From contig CAVZVZ010000002.1 in NCBI GenBank assembly GCA_963778895.1, forward strand, positions 496,001 through 560,000: a stretch of 64,000 bases of DNA, written 5' to 3'. This stretch comes from CAVZVZ01 sp963778895 (GTDB lineage Bacteria > Actinomycetota > Acidimicrobiia > Acidimicrobiales > Acidimicrobilacustridaceae). The translations under genes were made by a program, and so were the position numbers. The notes under the pieces were generated by a model. That model ran no database searches. It worked only from the letters and a program-made list of their open reading frames with translations, and had not been told where the DNA came from. Positions 47,246-56,752 of the stretch are shown here, piece after piece (position 1 is the stretch's first letter; every line of letters starts with the position of its first letter).

Positions 47246-48067
47246 CTACGGCGGCTGGCCGCGAGGGCCGCCTGGATCGCGGCATGGTGCTCCGCCACCA
47301 CGGCGTCGAGCTCACCATGGGTGACGATGTAGGGCGCACCCGCCACCACACCCGCCACCGCGTGTCTCGCGGCCTCCTCGGCGGTCGTGAGATCGGCGTC
47401 GCTCATCGGGCGGCTCGCCATCATGGCCTCGAGGTCTTCGTCGGAGACGTTCCCCGGCCCGAGGGTCGCGGGCCGAGCCTCCGCGCTGCTCTCGAGGTGA
47501 CGGGTGAGCATGCCCGAGGGATAGACGATCGATACGCCGATGCCGTCGGCGGCCAGCTCCTTCCGCAACGTCTCGGCCAGACCGACCAGGCCGTACTTGC
47601 TGGCTTGGTACGCGCCGAGCCGTGCCGTGGGCGCGAGCACGTTCGCGGACGCCGTGAAGGCGATCGTCGCGGTGCCAGCGGCGCGCAACAGCGGCAGGAA
47701 CGACTGCACGGTCCGCACCGCGCCCACCAGGTTGACGTCGAGCACCCAACGCCAGACGTCGGCGGGGGTGGTCTCGATGCTGCCGAAGTGCTGCACGCCG
47801 ACGTTCACCCACAGCAGATCGCAGTGGCCGAGCTCTTCGGTGATGGCCGCGGCCGCGGCGGACAGATCGTCGCCCGAAGCCACGTCGACCGCTCGACCGA
47901 TGGCGTGGACGCGATGGGCCGCAGCTATGGCCGACGCTTCGTCGCGCGGCACGCGGTCCGTCGATGTCGAGCAGCGCGACATCTGACCCCGAGGCCGCCA
48001 ACTCCGACGCGACGGCACGACCGAACCCCGACGCGCCGCCGGTCACCACCGCCGCACCGACCGTCAT
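47242..48067 (-). CDS. SDR family oxidoreductase (frame break near 47960)
   Basis: About 274 residues from MTVGAAVVTGGASGFG at 48067, whose ATG overlaps the thiolase stop. After VALLDIDGPR the frame shifts near 47960 and continues DEASAIAAAHRVHAIG. NVGVQ replaces NNAG. AFTASANV, YQASKYGLVGLAE and YPSGMLTRHL complete the SDR pattern. Operon member: DUF35, thiolase, SDR, SnoaL. Suggested role is oxidation of a hydroxyl intermediate near the aldolase/thiolase step. Confidence 0.85.
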
Positions 48068-49209
48068 CGGCACACGATGTTCACCCCGGCCGTTCCCGGC
48101 GCGCCGTACAGCTGGGCGTAGCCCACCCGCGGTTCGCCCGGCACCTGACGATCACTCGCGTGGCCGCGCAGCTGGAGCACGATCTCATGGACCTGACGCA
48201 GTCCGGACGCACCGATGGGCTCACCATTGGCGATCAGGCCTCCGTCAGTGTTGACCGGTAGGGAACCGTCGATCTCGGTGGCGCCATCGGCGATCAGCTT
48301 CTCCTGCTCGCCGTCGGCGCAGAACCCGTTCTCGGCCAGGTGGATCACCTCGGCCCCCGCATCGGTGTCCTGCAGCTGGATCACGTCGACGTCTTCGGGG
48401 CCGATGCCCGCCATCTCGTAGGCCGCCTTCGAGGCGTAGACGGTCGGTGCGACGTCCTCTTGCACTGCGGCCCACGAGTTGTGAACCTCGTACGCGCCGT
48501 AGGTGCGAGTCCTCATCGCCGCGGCCTTCAAGTAGAGGGGGCTGGACGTGTAGCGGCGGGCGATGTCGGCCCGGCACAGCACGACCGCCGCGGCGCCCTC
48601 GTCGGGCGCGCAGAACATGTATTGCGTGAGCGGATAGTTCAGCATTCGTGACGACAGGATCTCGTCCTCGGAGATCGGTTTGCGCCGGAACGCGTTCGGA
48701 TTCAATGCGCCGTTGCGGTACGCCCGCGCCGCGACCCGCGCCAGCGTCTCGTGCGAGATGCCGTAGTCGTGCATGTAGCGGTTGATCTTCATGCCGAAGA
48801 ACTTGGTGGTGAGGAAGAACCCCATCTCGCCGTACCACGACGGCGCGCTGTAGTGGACGGGATCCGCCGTGAACGCGCCCGGCAAGTGCTTGTCCATGCC
48901 GACGGCCACGCCGATGTCGTACATCCCCGACTGGATCGACTGGGCGGCGAGCTGCAACGCCGTCGCCGCTGTGGCGCAACCGTTGTACACGTCCATGAAC
49001 GGGATCCCGGTCAGGCCGAGCTGCGCGACGACGGCGTCGGGGTTGTCGACCTCGTAGCTGCCGCCGAACGCGAACTGCACGTCCTTCCACGCGATTCCCG
49101 CATCGTCACAGGCGGCGCCGATCGCCTCTGCGCCCATCTCGATGGCGGACTTGGGCCCGAACCGGCCGAACGGGTGCAATCCCACTCCGATGATGGCGAC
49201 GTCGTCCAT
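48064..49209 (-). CDS. Thiolase-fold protein, Ltp2-like (lipid transfer protein/aldolase type)
   Basis: 381 residues, intact. Catalytic-type Cys78 in DVYNGCATAATAL. The usual thiolase GHP motif is ANGEPIGASG, with Glu in place of the catalytic His. The C-terminal CxG loop is YGAPGTAG with Tyr instead of Cys. The loss of His and second Cys fits the Ltp2 group, which in steroid degradation works with a DUF35 domain as a retro-aldolase removing the last side-chain unit. A DUF35 protein is encoded immediately upstream. True thiolase activity seems unlikely; the aldolase role is inference. Confidence 0.88.
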   Translation of the reverse strand: MDDVAIIGVGLHPFGRFGPKSAIEMGAEAIGAACDDAGIAWKDVQFAFGGSYEVDNPDAVVAQLGLTGIPFMDVYNGCATAATALQLAAQSIQSGMYDIGVAVGMDKHLPGAFTADPVHYSAPSWYGEMGFFLTTKFFGMKINRYMHDYGISHETLARVAARAYRNGALNPNAFRRKPISEDEILSSRMLNYPLTQYMFCAPDEGAAAVVLCRADIARRYTSSPLYLKAAAMRTRTYGAYEVHNSWAAVQEDVAPTVYASKAAYEMAGIGPEDVDVIQLQDTDAGAEVIHLAENGFCADGEQEKLIADGATEIDGSLPVNTDGGLIANGEPIGASGLRQVHEIVLQLRGHASDRQVPGEPRVGYAQLYGAPGTAGVNIVCR

Positions 49210-49241
49210 GGCGTGCGCGCTCCTCAGGTCGGTCGGAAGGG

Positions 49242-49661
49242 TCAGGTCGGTCGGAAGGCGTAGGTCATGATCTCGGTGCCGTCCTCGTCGACGCGGAACG
49301 GCACGACCACCAGTTCCATCTCCATCCCGATGCGGAGCACATCGGGATCGGCTTCTGTCAGCCGGGACTCGACACGGACCTCGTCACCCAGTTGCACCAT
49401 CCCGACGCCGTAGGGCTGGAAGGTCTCGACCGTCTCGCCACTTGCGTAGGGCTCCTTCGGGAGGAAGTCCTGGGTCGTGAAGGTCCACAGCGTCCCCTCG
49501 CGGGGGAGGAGATGGCGCCCCATGTCGCCCGAACCGCAGCGTGGGCACGTGCCCTGCTGGGGGAACGTGACCGCCGCGCACTGGGGGCACTTGCTCCCGA
49601 TGAGCTGTGGTTCGTCGGCCGGCCAGGTGAAGACGTCGGGTGCGAAGGCGGTCTGGGCCAC
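49242..49661 (-). CDS. Zn-ribbon/OB-fold DUF35 protein, thiolase partner
   Basis: About 139 residues from GTG 49661. TACGCT ends 6 nt before this GTG, suggesting a leaderless start; the longer open frame to 49895 is antisense to the LLM gene. The rubredoxin-like zinc ribbon CPQC...CPRC is followed by the OB fold (EGTLWTFTTQDFLPKEPY, YGVGMVQLGDEVRVES). Such proteins form complexes with thiolase-like enzymes, including Ltp2 with the ChsH2 DUF35 domain. It sits 32 bp upstream of the thiolase, first gene of the leftward operon. Confidence 0.9.
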   Translation of the reverse strand: MAQTAFAPDVFTWPADEPQLIGSKCPQCAAVTFPQQGTCPRCGSGDMGRHLLPREGTLWTFTTQDFLPKEPYASGETVETFQPYGVGMVQLGDEVRVESRLTEADPDVLRIGMEMELVVVPFRVDEDGTEIMTYAFRPT

Positions 49662-49696
49662 GGCGGCAGCGTAGTCGTGTCGACCGGACTTTTCGA

Positions 49697-49711
49697 CTGC
49701 GACGTCAATGT
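49697..49711. promoter_or_regulatory. GACGTCA-type operator, DUF35/LLM divergent promoter
   Basis: CTGCGACGTCAATGT with left flank GACTTTTCGA, nearly identical to the site at 34.0 kb. It lies 36 bp from the DUF35 start and 46 bp from the LLM start. Confidence 0.65.
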
Positions 49712-49757
49712 TGATTAGGTTCCGGCGCGCCGGCGGTAGGGATGCAAGGGTGACGAC

Positions 49758-50739
49758 ATGTACATGATGCGCTTCGACCTGCGCGCGCCGGGCCGGTCGC
49801 CGGTCGAGCGGTCGGCACTTCATCGAGCGGTCGTCGACATGTCGGCGTGGGCGGACGAGCAGGGGTGTACGGCGATCGTCGTGTCGGAGCACCACGCGTC
49901 CGACGACGGTTACCTGTCGACGCCGTTCATGCTCGCCGCGGCCATCGCGGCCGTCACGGCCAACACCCCGATCGTGGTCGGAGCCGCACTTCTACCTCTC
50001 TATGAACCCGTACGCCTGGCCGAGGAGATCCTCACGCTCGACCACCTCAGCCAGGGTCGTGCCCTCGTCGTGCTCGGCCTCGGGTACCGGCCCGAGGAGT
50101 ACGAGCTGTTCGGGGTCGACTTCACACGACGCGGACGGATCGCCGATGAGAAGCTCGCTTACGTCCTCGAGCTCCTCCGCGAGGCCGGCGCCGGAGGGGA
50201 CAGCCCCCGTGTCACACCACCGCCGTTCACCTCACCGATGCCCATGCTGGCCTGGGGTGGTGGGAGCAAGGCGGCGGCGCGCCGAGCCGGCCGGAACGGC
50301 GTCGGTTTCTTCGGCCAGGCCAACCGGCCCGGTCGTCGAGGAGGCCTACCGGCAGGCTGCGCTCGAGGCCGGCTACGAACCGGGCCTGTGCGTGCTCCCG
50401 GACCCGACGGCTCCGTTGATCGTCTTCGTGCACGACGACGTCGACGCCGGTTGGCGCGAGGTCGGGCCGTCGATGCTCGTCGACGCCACGAGGTACTGGG
50501 AGTGGAACGAGGCCGCTGGGACCGCCGAGGGAACCGCCAGCCTGTCGCGGGGTAGCACCGTCGATGCGTTCCGCGCCGAGAACGGCGCGCACCGGGTCGT
50601 CACGACCGAGGAAGCCGTGAGGTTGGTTCGCGCCCACGGTCCGCTGGGTCTGCATCCGCTCTGCGGTGGCCTCGATCCGGAGGTGGCATGGCCCTACCTG
50701 CGCCGCGCCGTCGAGGCCGCGAACGGACCGGTCGAATGA
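49758..50739 (+). CDS. LLM class oxidoreductase (frame break near 50325)
   Basis: About 327 residues. MYMMRFDLRAPG, the active-site-type VSEHHASDDGYLSTP, GRALVVLGLGYRPEEYELFG and MLAWGGGSKAAARRAGRNG identify a luciferase-like TIM-barrel oxidoreductase. Frame 3 changes to frame 1 near 50325. Deleting one C of CCC there gives NRPVVEEAYRQAALEAGY. The stop overlaps the next LLM start (ATGA). Probably F420- or FMN-dependent; substrate unknown. Confidence 0.85.
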
Positions 50740-51661
50740 GCACGGCCGTGAGCCCGGGTTTCCACCTCTTCCTCCCGCAGATGCGGATGACGCACGAAGC
50801 GATCGTCGAGCGCGCCGCTCGCCGCCGAGGCGTCCGGCTTCGAGGGCATCGCGTTCATGGATCACCTCGCCCCGCCGCTCGCGCTCGATCAGGACATGTG
50901 GGAGGCGATGTCGATCGCGTCGTGGGTGCTGGCGCACACGACGCTCGCTGACCGTCGGTCATCTCGTGCTGTGCGACGCCCTGCGCCACCCGGCGGTGTT
51001 GGCTCGTCAGGTCACTTCGCTCGATCATGCATCCGGCGGCCGATTCGAGCTCGGCATCGGATGGGGCTCGGTGCCGACCGAGCTCGAGACCTTCGGTATC
51101 GGAAGCCCTACCCGGCGGAGCGAAAGTTCAGCGGCTCCCGCTCGTGTCGGTCGTCTCGCCGAGTCGCTCGCCATCCTCCGCGGCCTGTGGACCGGAGACG
51201 TGGTCGACCACGATGGCGAGCACTTCCGACTCGTCGGCGCGCAGCAACGACCTGTCCCCACTCGGCCGATCCCGATCACCGTCGGCGGAGTCGGTCGGCG
51301 CACGCTCGGGCTCGTCCGCGAGTACGCCGATTGGTGGAACGTTCCCGTCCACGAGCTGCACCGACTCGACGAGCTCCGCGCTGATGCGGGGACCGCGCGA
51401 GTCTCCGTGCAGCTGATGGTGGCGCTCGCGCCGTCGGAAGCCGAGCTCCCGGCGGTGAGGGAGCGGATGCAACGACGATTCGGCAGCACCGGGCTGGGTG
51501 ACACCCTCGTCGTCGGGACCGCAGCTGATCTGACCGAGCACGTTGCACAGCTCCATGACCGAGGCGTCGAGCGCTTCTACATGTGGTTTGCCGACTTTGC
51601 ACCGGTCGAGACGCTGCATCGCTTTGCCGAGGTGATCGCATCGGTCGGGTCGGGCTCGTGA
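50736..51661 (+). CDS. LLM class oxidoreductase (frame breaks near 50818 and 50942)
   Basis: About 308 residues in three frames: SPGFHLFLPQMRMTHEAI (frame 3), FEGIAFMDHLAPPLALDQDM (frame 1), then LTVGHLVLCDALRHPAVLA and FELGIGWGSVPTELETFG (frame 2). Around 51105-51150 the expected PYPAER text appears briefly in frame 1, so a compensating pair of indels is likely there too. PIPITVGGVGRRTLGLV and the C-terminal helices are intact. A second LLM coupled to the first suggests two reductive or oxidative steps or a heteromer. Confidence 0.8.
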
Positions 51662-52565
51662 CCTCCTCGTTCCATCCCGAGTTGCGTCGTACGGCCCGGC
51701 GGTTGCCGCGACGGGCAGTGAGCGAACGGACGTTGTCGCTCGTTCGTCTGCCGCTGCGACTGATGGCACGTCGCCGCCCTCCCGACGTCGAGGTCCACAC
51801 GGTCGGCGACGTGTCGGTTCGCCTGCACCGCCCGCCGGGTGGTGTTCCTGGCCCGCACCCGGCGATCCTCTGGATCCACGGGGGCGGCTACGTCATGGGC
51901 ACGGCGGCGCAGGACGACGCCACCTGTCGGCGATTCGCGGGCGAGCTCGGAGCGCTCGTTGCGGCCGTGGAGTACCGGCTCGCGCCCGAGCATGCCTTCC
52001 CGACGGCTCTCCACGACTGCTACGACGCCCTGGCCTGGCTCGCCTCGCGAGCCGATGTCGACGCCGACCGGGTGGCGATCGGTGGCGCCAGTGCGGGGGG
52101 CGGGCTCGCGGCGGGTCTGGCGCTGCTCGCACGGGATCGCGGCGAGGTGAGGCCGGTCCTGCAGGTGTTGGCGTACCCGATGCTGGATGACCGCACCGTC
52201 CTGCGCGATGACATCGACGAACGGAACCTGCGCCTGTGGGACAACCGGGCCAACCGGTTCGGGTGGGCGTCGTACACCGGCTTGCCACCGGGCTCGCCGG
52301 CGATCTCGAGTCTCGCCGCGCCTGCTCGGCACGACGACCTGGCCGGTCTGCCTCCGGCCTGGATCGGCGTCGGGACCCTGGACCTCTTCCACGACGAGGA
52401 CGTGGCCTTCGCCGAGCGACTTCGCGCGCGGCCGGCGTCGATTGCGACCTCGACATCGTCGACGGCGCCTTCCACGGCTTCGACAGCGTGTGCGCGGGTG
52501 CTCCCGTCTCGAAGGCTTTCGCGGCCGCGCAAGTCACCGCGTACGCGGCCGCCTTCGCCCGTTGA
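51658..52565 (+). CDS. Alpha/beta hydrolase, HSL-type esterase (frame break near 52435)
   Basis: About 301 residues from GTG 51658, overlapping the LLM stop. The oxyanion HGGGY (near residue 76), nucleophile motif GGASAGGG (near 144), acid Asp in GTLDLFHDED and, after the frame change, the catalytic His in DGAFHGFDS form the hormone-sensitive-lipase-type triad. A 2-bp expansion of a CGCG run near 52433 accounts for the switch. It hydrolyses a carboxyl ester or lactone, perhaps the product of the preceding oxidoreductases. Confidence 0.87.
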
Positions 52566-52585
52566 CGCGTGCTGCGTTGCGGTGG

Positions 52586-53576
52586 TCACGTCGACGGAGC
52601 GATGTCGAGCACGACCTTGCCGATCGCTCGGCCGTCGGCGACGTACTGCAGCGCGTCGGCGACGTCGTCGAGCGCGAACGTTGCACCGATGTGCGGTACC
52701 GCGCGGCGCTCGGCGAGCAGTTCGAGCAGCTCGCGCTCGTTGCGAGCGAGCTCGTCGGGTGCGTGCGTGACGAAGTCGATGAGCTGGAACCCGAGCACGT
52801 GCACGCCCTTGAGCAGCACGAGGTTCAGCGGGATGCGCGGGATGACGCCCGACGCGTAGCCGACGGTGACGAAACGGCCGCCCCAGCGCAACGAGCGCAG
52901 CGCCGGTTCGGAGAGGTCGCCGCCGACCGGGATCGACCACGACGTCGCCGCCGGTGGGCAAGGAGCTCGCGCAGCGCTTCGCGCAGCGGCCGCGCGCGAT
53001 GGTCGACGAGATGTCGCGCGCCGTTGGCCGCCGCGACCTCGAGCTTCTCCGGCGTCGAGGCAACGGCGGTGACCGACGCACCGAGCACGGTGCCGAGCTG
53101 GACCGCGGCGAGCCCGACGCCTCCGCCCGCGCCCAGGACGATCAGCTCCTCGCCGGGCTCCAGCGCGGCGACCGATCGGAGCACGTTGTACGCGGTGCGG
53201 TGCGCGACGCCGAACACGGCCGCGTGTCGGTCGTCGATGCCGTCGGGCACGAGCTGCAACGACGCGGCCGGCACGACGACCTCGTCCGCGAACGCGCCGT
53301 TGAGGCACGAGCCGAAGACGCGCGCACCGACGGCGATGGTCGGTCGATGTCGTCGGCGACCTCGACCACGACGCCTGCGAACTCGCTACCGGGGACGAAC
53401 GGCAGCGGCACCGTGAGTCTGGTACTTGTTGGCGACGAGCAGTACGTCGGGGAAGTTCACGGCCGCGGCATGCACACGCACCCGGACGTGTCCGGGCGCG
53501 AGCGGCGGTGCCGGAATGTCGTCGACGCGCACGACCTGCAGGATCGCCGTACTGCGCGACACAACGCGGCGCGCAC
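52586..53576 (-). CDS. MDR-family NADPH:quinone oxidoreductase-like protein (several frame breaks)
   Basis: A complete medium-chain reductase is readable only by changing frame several times. The N-terminus VRAALCR is at 53576 (GTG). DDIPAPPLAPGHVRVRVHAA, NFPDVLLVANKYQT, PLPFVPGSEFAGVVVEV, VFGVAHRTAYNVLRSVAALE, the nucleotide-binding LGAGGGVGLAAVQLG and the end DDVADALQYVADGRAIGK follow in order. Breaks lie near 52935, 53340 and 53410 at least. No structural-zinc Cys cluster is visible. It likely reduces an enoyl or quinone-type substrate with NADPH. Either indel-rich sequence or a decaying gene. Confidence 0.75.
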
Positions 53577-53578
53577 CG

Positions 53579-54367
53579 TCAGCTCACCGGCCCTGCCAGA
53601 CGCGGTGGCCGCTTCTCGACGAACGCCTGTGCTCCTTCGCGTGCGTCCTCGCTGCCGAACACGACCGGCTGCAACTCTCGCAGCCGCGCCCGGGCGTGCT
53701 CGGTGTCGTCGAGCCCGAGCCGGACGAGCTCCTTGGCCGCGCTGACCGCGAGGGGACCGTTGCGCGCGATGCGCTCGGCGATCTCGACCGCGCGTGCCGA
53801 GGGCCTCGTCGCCGGGGACGACCGCGTTGACGAGGCCGAGCTCGTAGGCGCGCGCGGCGGTGATCGGGTCGCCGGTGAGCGTCATCTCGAGCGCGACGCT
53901 CAACGGGATCCGCGTGCCGAGGAACGTGCCGCCGCCGCCGGGAATCAGGCCGCGCTGCACTTCGGGAAGGCCGAACGTGGCGTGCTCGGCCGCGACGATG
54001 ACGTCGCAGCCGAGGAGCAGTTCGAAACCGCCGGCGACGGCGGCGCCGTTGGCGGCGCCGACGAGCGGCACCGAGACGTCGACCTTCGAGCAGCCGATAG
54101 AACGCCTGGGCGACGTCGTCGTCGCCGAAGCCGAAGCGCGCCGCTGGCCGCGAAGGCGCGCAGGTCCATGCCGGCACAGAACGCGCGATCGCCGGTGCCG
54201 GTGAGCACGACGGCGCGTAGATCGGGATCGCGCTTCCGCGTCGACGATGGCCGTACCGATCGCGCGAATGAGCTCGGGCGTCAGCGCGTTGCGCGCCTCC
54301 GGACGGTCGAGGGCGCGATGAGGACCGCGCCTCGCTGCTCGCGCGCGAGCGGCGCGGCATCGGTCAT
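53579..54367 (-). CDS. Enoyl-CoA hydratase/isomerase family protein (multiple frame breaks)
   Basis: The crotonase-fold sequence is recoverable in pieces: MTDAAPLAREQRGAVLIA at 54367, LTGTGDRAFCAGMDLRAFAA (54.15-54.21 kb), PLVGAANGAAVAGGFELLLG and GLPEVQRGLIPGGGG (53.9-54.07 kb), then a C-terminus ending near RPPRLAGPVS with TGA at 53579. At least four frame changes occur (about 54310, 54235, 54150 and 54090), plus one near 53800. GLPEVQRGLIPGGGG keeps hydratase-type residues. ATG overlaps the APH stop. The highest break density in the window is here and in the next gene downstream. Confidence 0.75.
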
Positions 54368-55396
54368 CCCTTGTAGTCCGTGGTCTCGGCGAGCTCGGCC
54401 GCGCCCTTCATCAGGTCGAGCACGATCGGGCCGAACGCCTGCAGCTTCGGGTCGTCGGCGGCGCGTTGGTAGCCCTGTTCGAGCACCACCGCGAGCTTCC
54501 ACTTGGCGAGGATCACGTAGTAGTCGATGTCGTCGACCTGGCGGCCCGACACCTCGGCGTAGTGCGCGACCACCTCGTCGCGCGACGGCATGCCGAACAT
54601 GTCGACGTAGCTCGATTCCGCCGCCTCCGGCGCGTTGGTGTCCTCGGGCCAGCTCTGCACGGTCCAGCCGAGGTCGAGCTTCGGGTCGCCGACCGTCCCC
54701 ATCTCCCAGTCGACGATCGCCGCGAGCCGCGCCGGCGCACCGTCGCGGTACATCACGTTGGCGAACTGGTAGTCGCCGTGCATGAGCCCCGGGATGAAGT
54801 CGATCGGGCGGTTGGCGCGCAGCCACGCCGAGGCCTCGTCGAAGCCCGGCAGCTCGCGGCCCTTGATGCGCTCGAGGAACGCGGTCCAGCGGTCGACTTG
54901 GCGTTCGTGGAAGCCGTCGGGCCGGCCGAGGTCGTCGAGGCCCTTGGCCTGCCAGTCGACCTTCGACAGGAGCGCGATGCCTTCGACGAGTTGGAACGCG
55001 AGCCCCTTGCGCGCCTCGAGATCGGTGTCGAACGGGGCCGGCCAGCCGTCGGTGAGCTCCATCGGCGACCAACCGTCGACGAAGCCCATCAGGTAGAAGG
55101 TGCGACCCAGCACCGAGGGGTCGGTGCACAGCGCGACCGCTCCGGTGTGCGGCACGTCGGTGCCGTCGAGCGCCTCGATGATGCGCCACTCGCGCACGAT
55201 GCCGTCGTCTCGCGTCGCGGGTGCGGACGTCGGGGGGATGCGAATCGCGCAGTGCAGGTCGCCGCGCCGCAGCTCGTAGATCTCGTTCTGCGATCCGCCC
55301 GAGATGTAGCGCTGCTCGAGCGGTTCGCCCTGGCCGGGCAGCCCGACCGTCGTCCATCCACGCGCCGAGGCGCTCGACATCGATCACCGGGTTCAC
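54364..55396 (-). CDS. APH-type phosphotransferase, ACAD10/11 kinase-domain-like (frame break near 55350)
   Basis: About 343 residues. GTG 55396 begins VNPVIDVERLGAWMDD, then the frame shifts near 55350 and continues VGLPGQGEPLEQRYISGG. The kinase-like fold shows the catalytic HGDYQFANVMY loop and the metal-binding AAIVDWEMGTVGDPKLDLGW. Soluble, and not an antibiotic-resistance gene by context: its start overlaps the stop of an acyl-CoA dehydrogenase. In animal ACAD10/ACAD11 this same kinase domain is fused to an ACAD and acts on 4-hydroxyacyl-CoA. A split two-gene version is inferred here. Confidence 0.85.
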
Positions 55397-56694
55397 AGGT
55401 TTCCCACCTCGTGCTCCAGGTACTCGGCCAGCTTGGCGCGCGCCGCGTCGCGGAGCTTCGGGATGTGTTGCGTAGGCCACATGTCGTCACTCGGGCGGTA
55501 GTCGCGCAGCACCTGACGTGCGACCGTGACCTTGTGCACCTCGGTCGGTCCGTCGGCGAGTCCCATCACGCCGGCGCCGAGGATCATCGAAAGGAACGGC
55601 ATCTCGTTGCTCACGCCGAGCGCACCGTGCACCTGCATGGCTCGCCACGCGATGTCGTGCAGCACGGTGGGCATGACGACCTTCGCCGTCGCGATGTCCT
55701 TGCGCACCTTGCGGTAGTCGTTGTGCTTGTCGATCGACCAGGCGACGTACAGCACGAACAGCCGGAACTGCACGAGTTGCGCGTACGAGTCGGCGATGTA
55801 GCCCTGCACGAACTGCTTGTCGGCCAGGATGCTGCCTTGCGTCGTGCGGCTGAGCGCCCGTTCGCACATCATGTCGAGGGCTTTGTTCGCCATGCCGATC
55901 GTGCGCATGGCGTGGTGGATCCGCCCGCCGCCGAGCCGCGTCTGCGCGATGGCGAACGCTTGCCCTTCGCCGCCGAGCAGCGCCTCGACCGGCACGCGCA
56001 CGTTGTCGTAGTGGATCAGCGCGTGCGAGCCCTCACCTTCGGGCTCACCGGCGAGCCCGACGTTGCGGACGATGTCGACTCCGGGCGTGTCGGTGGGAAC
56101 GAGGAACATCGACATGCCCTGGTACGCGCTGATCTCGGGGTTCGTCACGACCATGACGATGAGGAACGACGCGGTCCGCGCGTTCGACGAGAAGAACTTC
56201 CAGCCGTTGATGACCCATTCGTCGCCGTCGCGTTCGGCGCGGGTCGTGAACATCGTCGGGTCCGCGCCCGCGTGTGGCTCGGTCATCGAGTAGCAGGAGA
56301 ACATCTCGCCGTCGAGCAGCGGGCGCAGGTAGCGCTCCTTCTGCTCCGGCGTGCCGTAGTGGGCGATGATCTCGGCGTTGCCGGTGTCCGGCGCTTGGCA
56401 ACCGAACACGATCGGCGCCCACGAAGACCGGCCGAGGATCTCGTTCAGGAGCGCGAGCTTCAGCTGCCCGTAGCCCTGACCGCCGAGCTCGGGACCGAGG
56501 TGGGTGGCCCACAGCTCGTGCTTGCGCACCTCGTCCTTCAACGGGTCGATGGCGCGCCGGCGCGTCTCGTCGAGCGGGGTGAACTCGAGGCCACGCCAGA
56601 CGAGATCGAGGGGCTCGATCTCGTCGCGTACGAACGCGTCGACCCAGTCGAGCTTCTCTTGGAACTCGGGCTCGGTCTCGAAGTCCCATGCCAT
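55393..56694 (-). CDS. Acyl-CoA dehydrogenase, ACAD11-like
   Basis: 433 residues, intact, starting MAWDFETEPEFQEKLD with AAAGGG upstream. Conserved blocks are YSMTEPHAGADPTMF, WVINGWKFFSSNA, HALIHYDNVRVPVEALLGG, RIHHAMRTIGMANKALDMM, QVHGALGVSNEMP and GLADGPTEVHKVTVARQVL. The GPxEVH segment and length are those of the ACAD10/11 branch, different from the three heteromeric pairs elsewhere in the window. First gene of the leftward set ACAD, APH kinase, hydratase, MDR. Its promoter overlaps the palindromes at 56718-56752. Confidence 0.93.
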   Translation of the reverse strand: MAWDFETEPEFQEKLDWVDAFVRDEIEPLDLVWRGLEFTPLDETRRRAIDPLKDEVRKHELWATHLGPELGGQGYGQLKLALLNEILGRSSWAPIVFGCQAPDTGNAEIIAHYGTPEQKERYLRPLLDGEMFSCYSMTEPHAGADPTMFTTRAERDGDEWVINGWKFFSSNARTASFLIVMVVTNPEISAYQGMSMFLVPTDTPGVDIVRNVGLAGEPEGEGSHALIHYDNVRVPVEALLGGEGQAFAIAQTRLGGGRIHHAMRTIGMANKALDMMCERALSRTTQGSILADKQFVQGYIADSYAQLVQFRLFVLYVAWSIDKHNDYRKVRKDIATAKVVMPTVLHDIAWRAMQVHGALGVSNEMPFLSMILGAGVMGLADGPTEVHKVTVARQVLRDYRPSDDMWPTQHIPKLRDAARAKLAEYLEHEVGNL

Positions 56695-56717
56695 TGCACG
56701 ACCCTTTCGCCGTGCGT

Positions 56718-56752
56718 CAGAATATGATTCTGATGTCACAGAACGCAATTCT
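56718..56752. promoter_or_regulatory. Two AGAAy-type palindromes between ACAD and TetR
   Basis: CAGAATATGATTCTG (56718-56732) has perfect 6-bp arms and contains TATGAT, a good -10 for the TetR gene. AGAACGCAATTCT (56740-56752) is an imperfect second copy inside its first codons. Confidence 0.65.

Noticed and set aside
54364..55396. Aminoglycoside resistance gene
   Set aside because: The APH fold is shared by many small-molecule kinases; coupling to an ACAD gene points to acyl-CoA metabolism.
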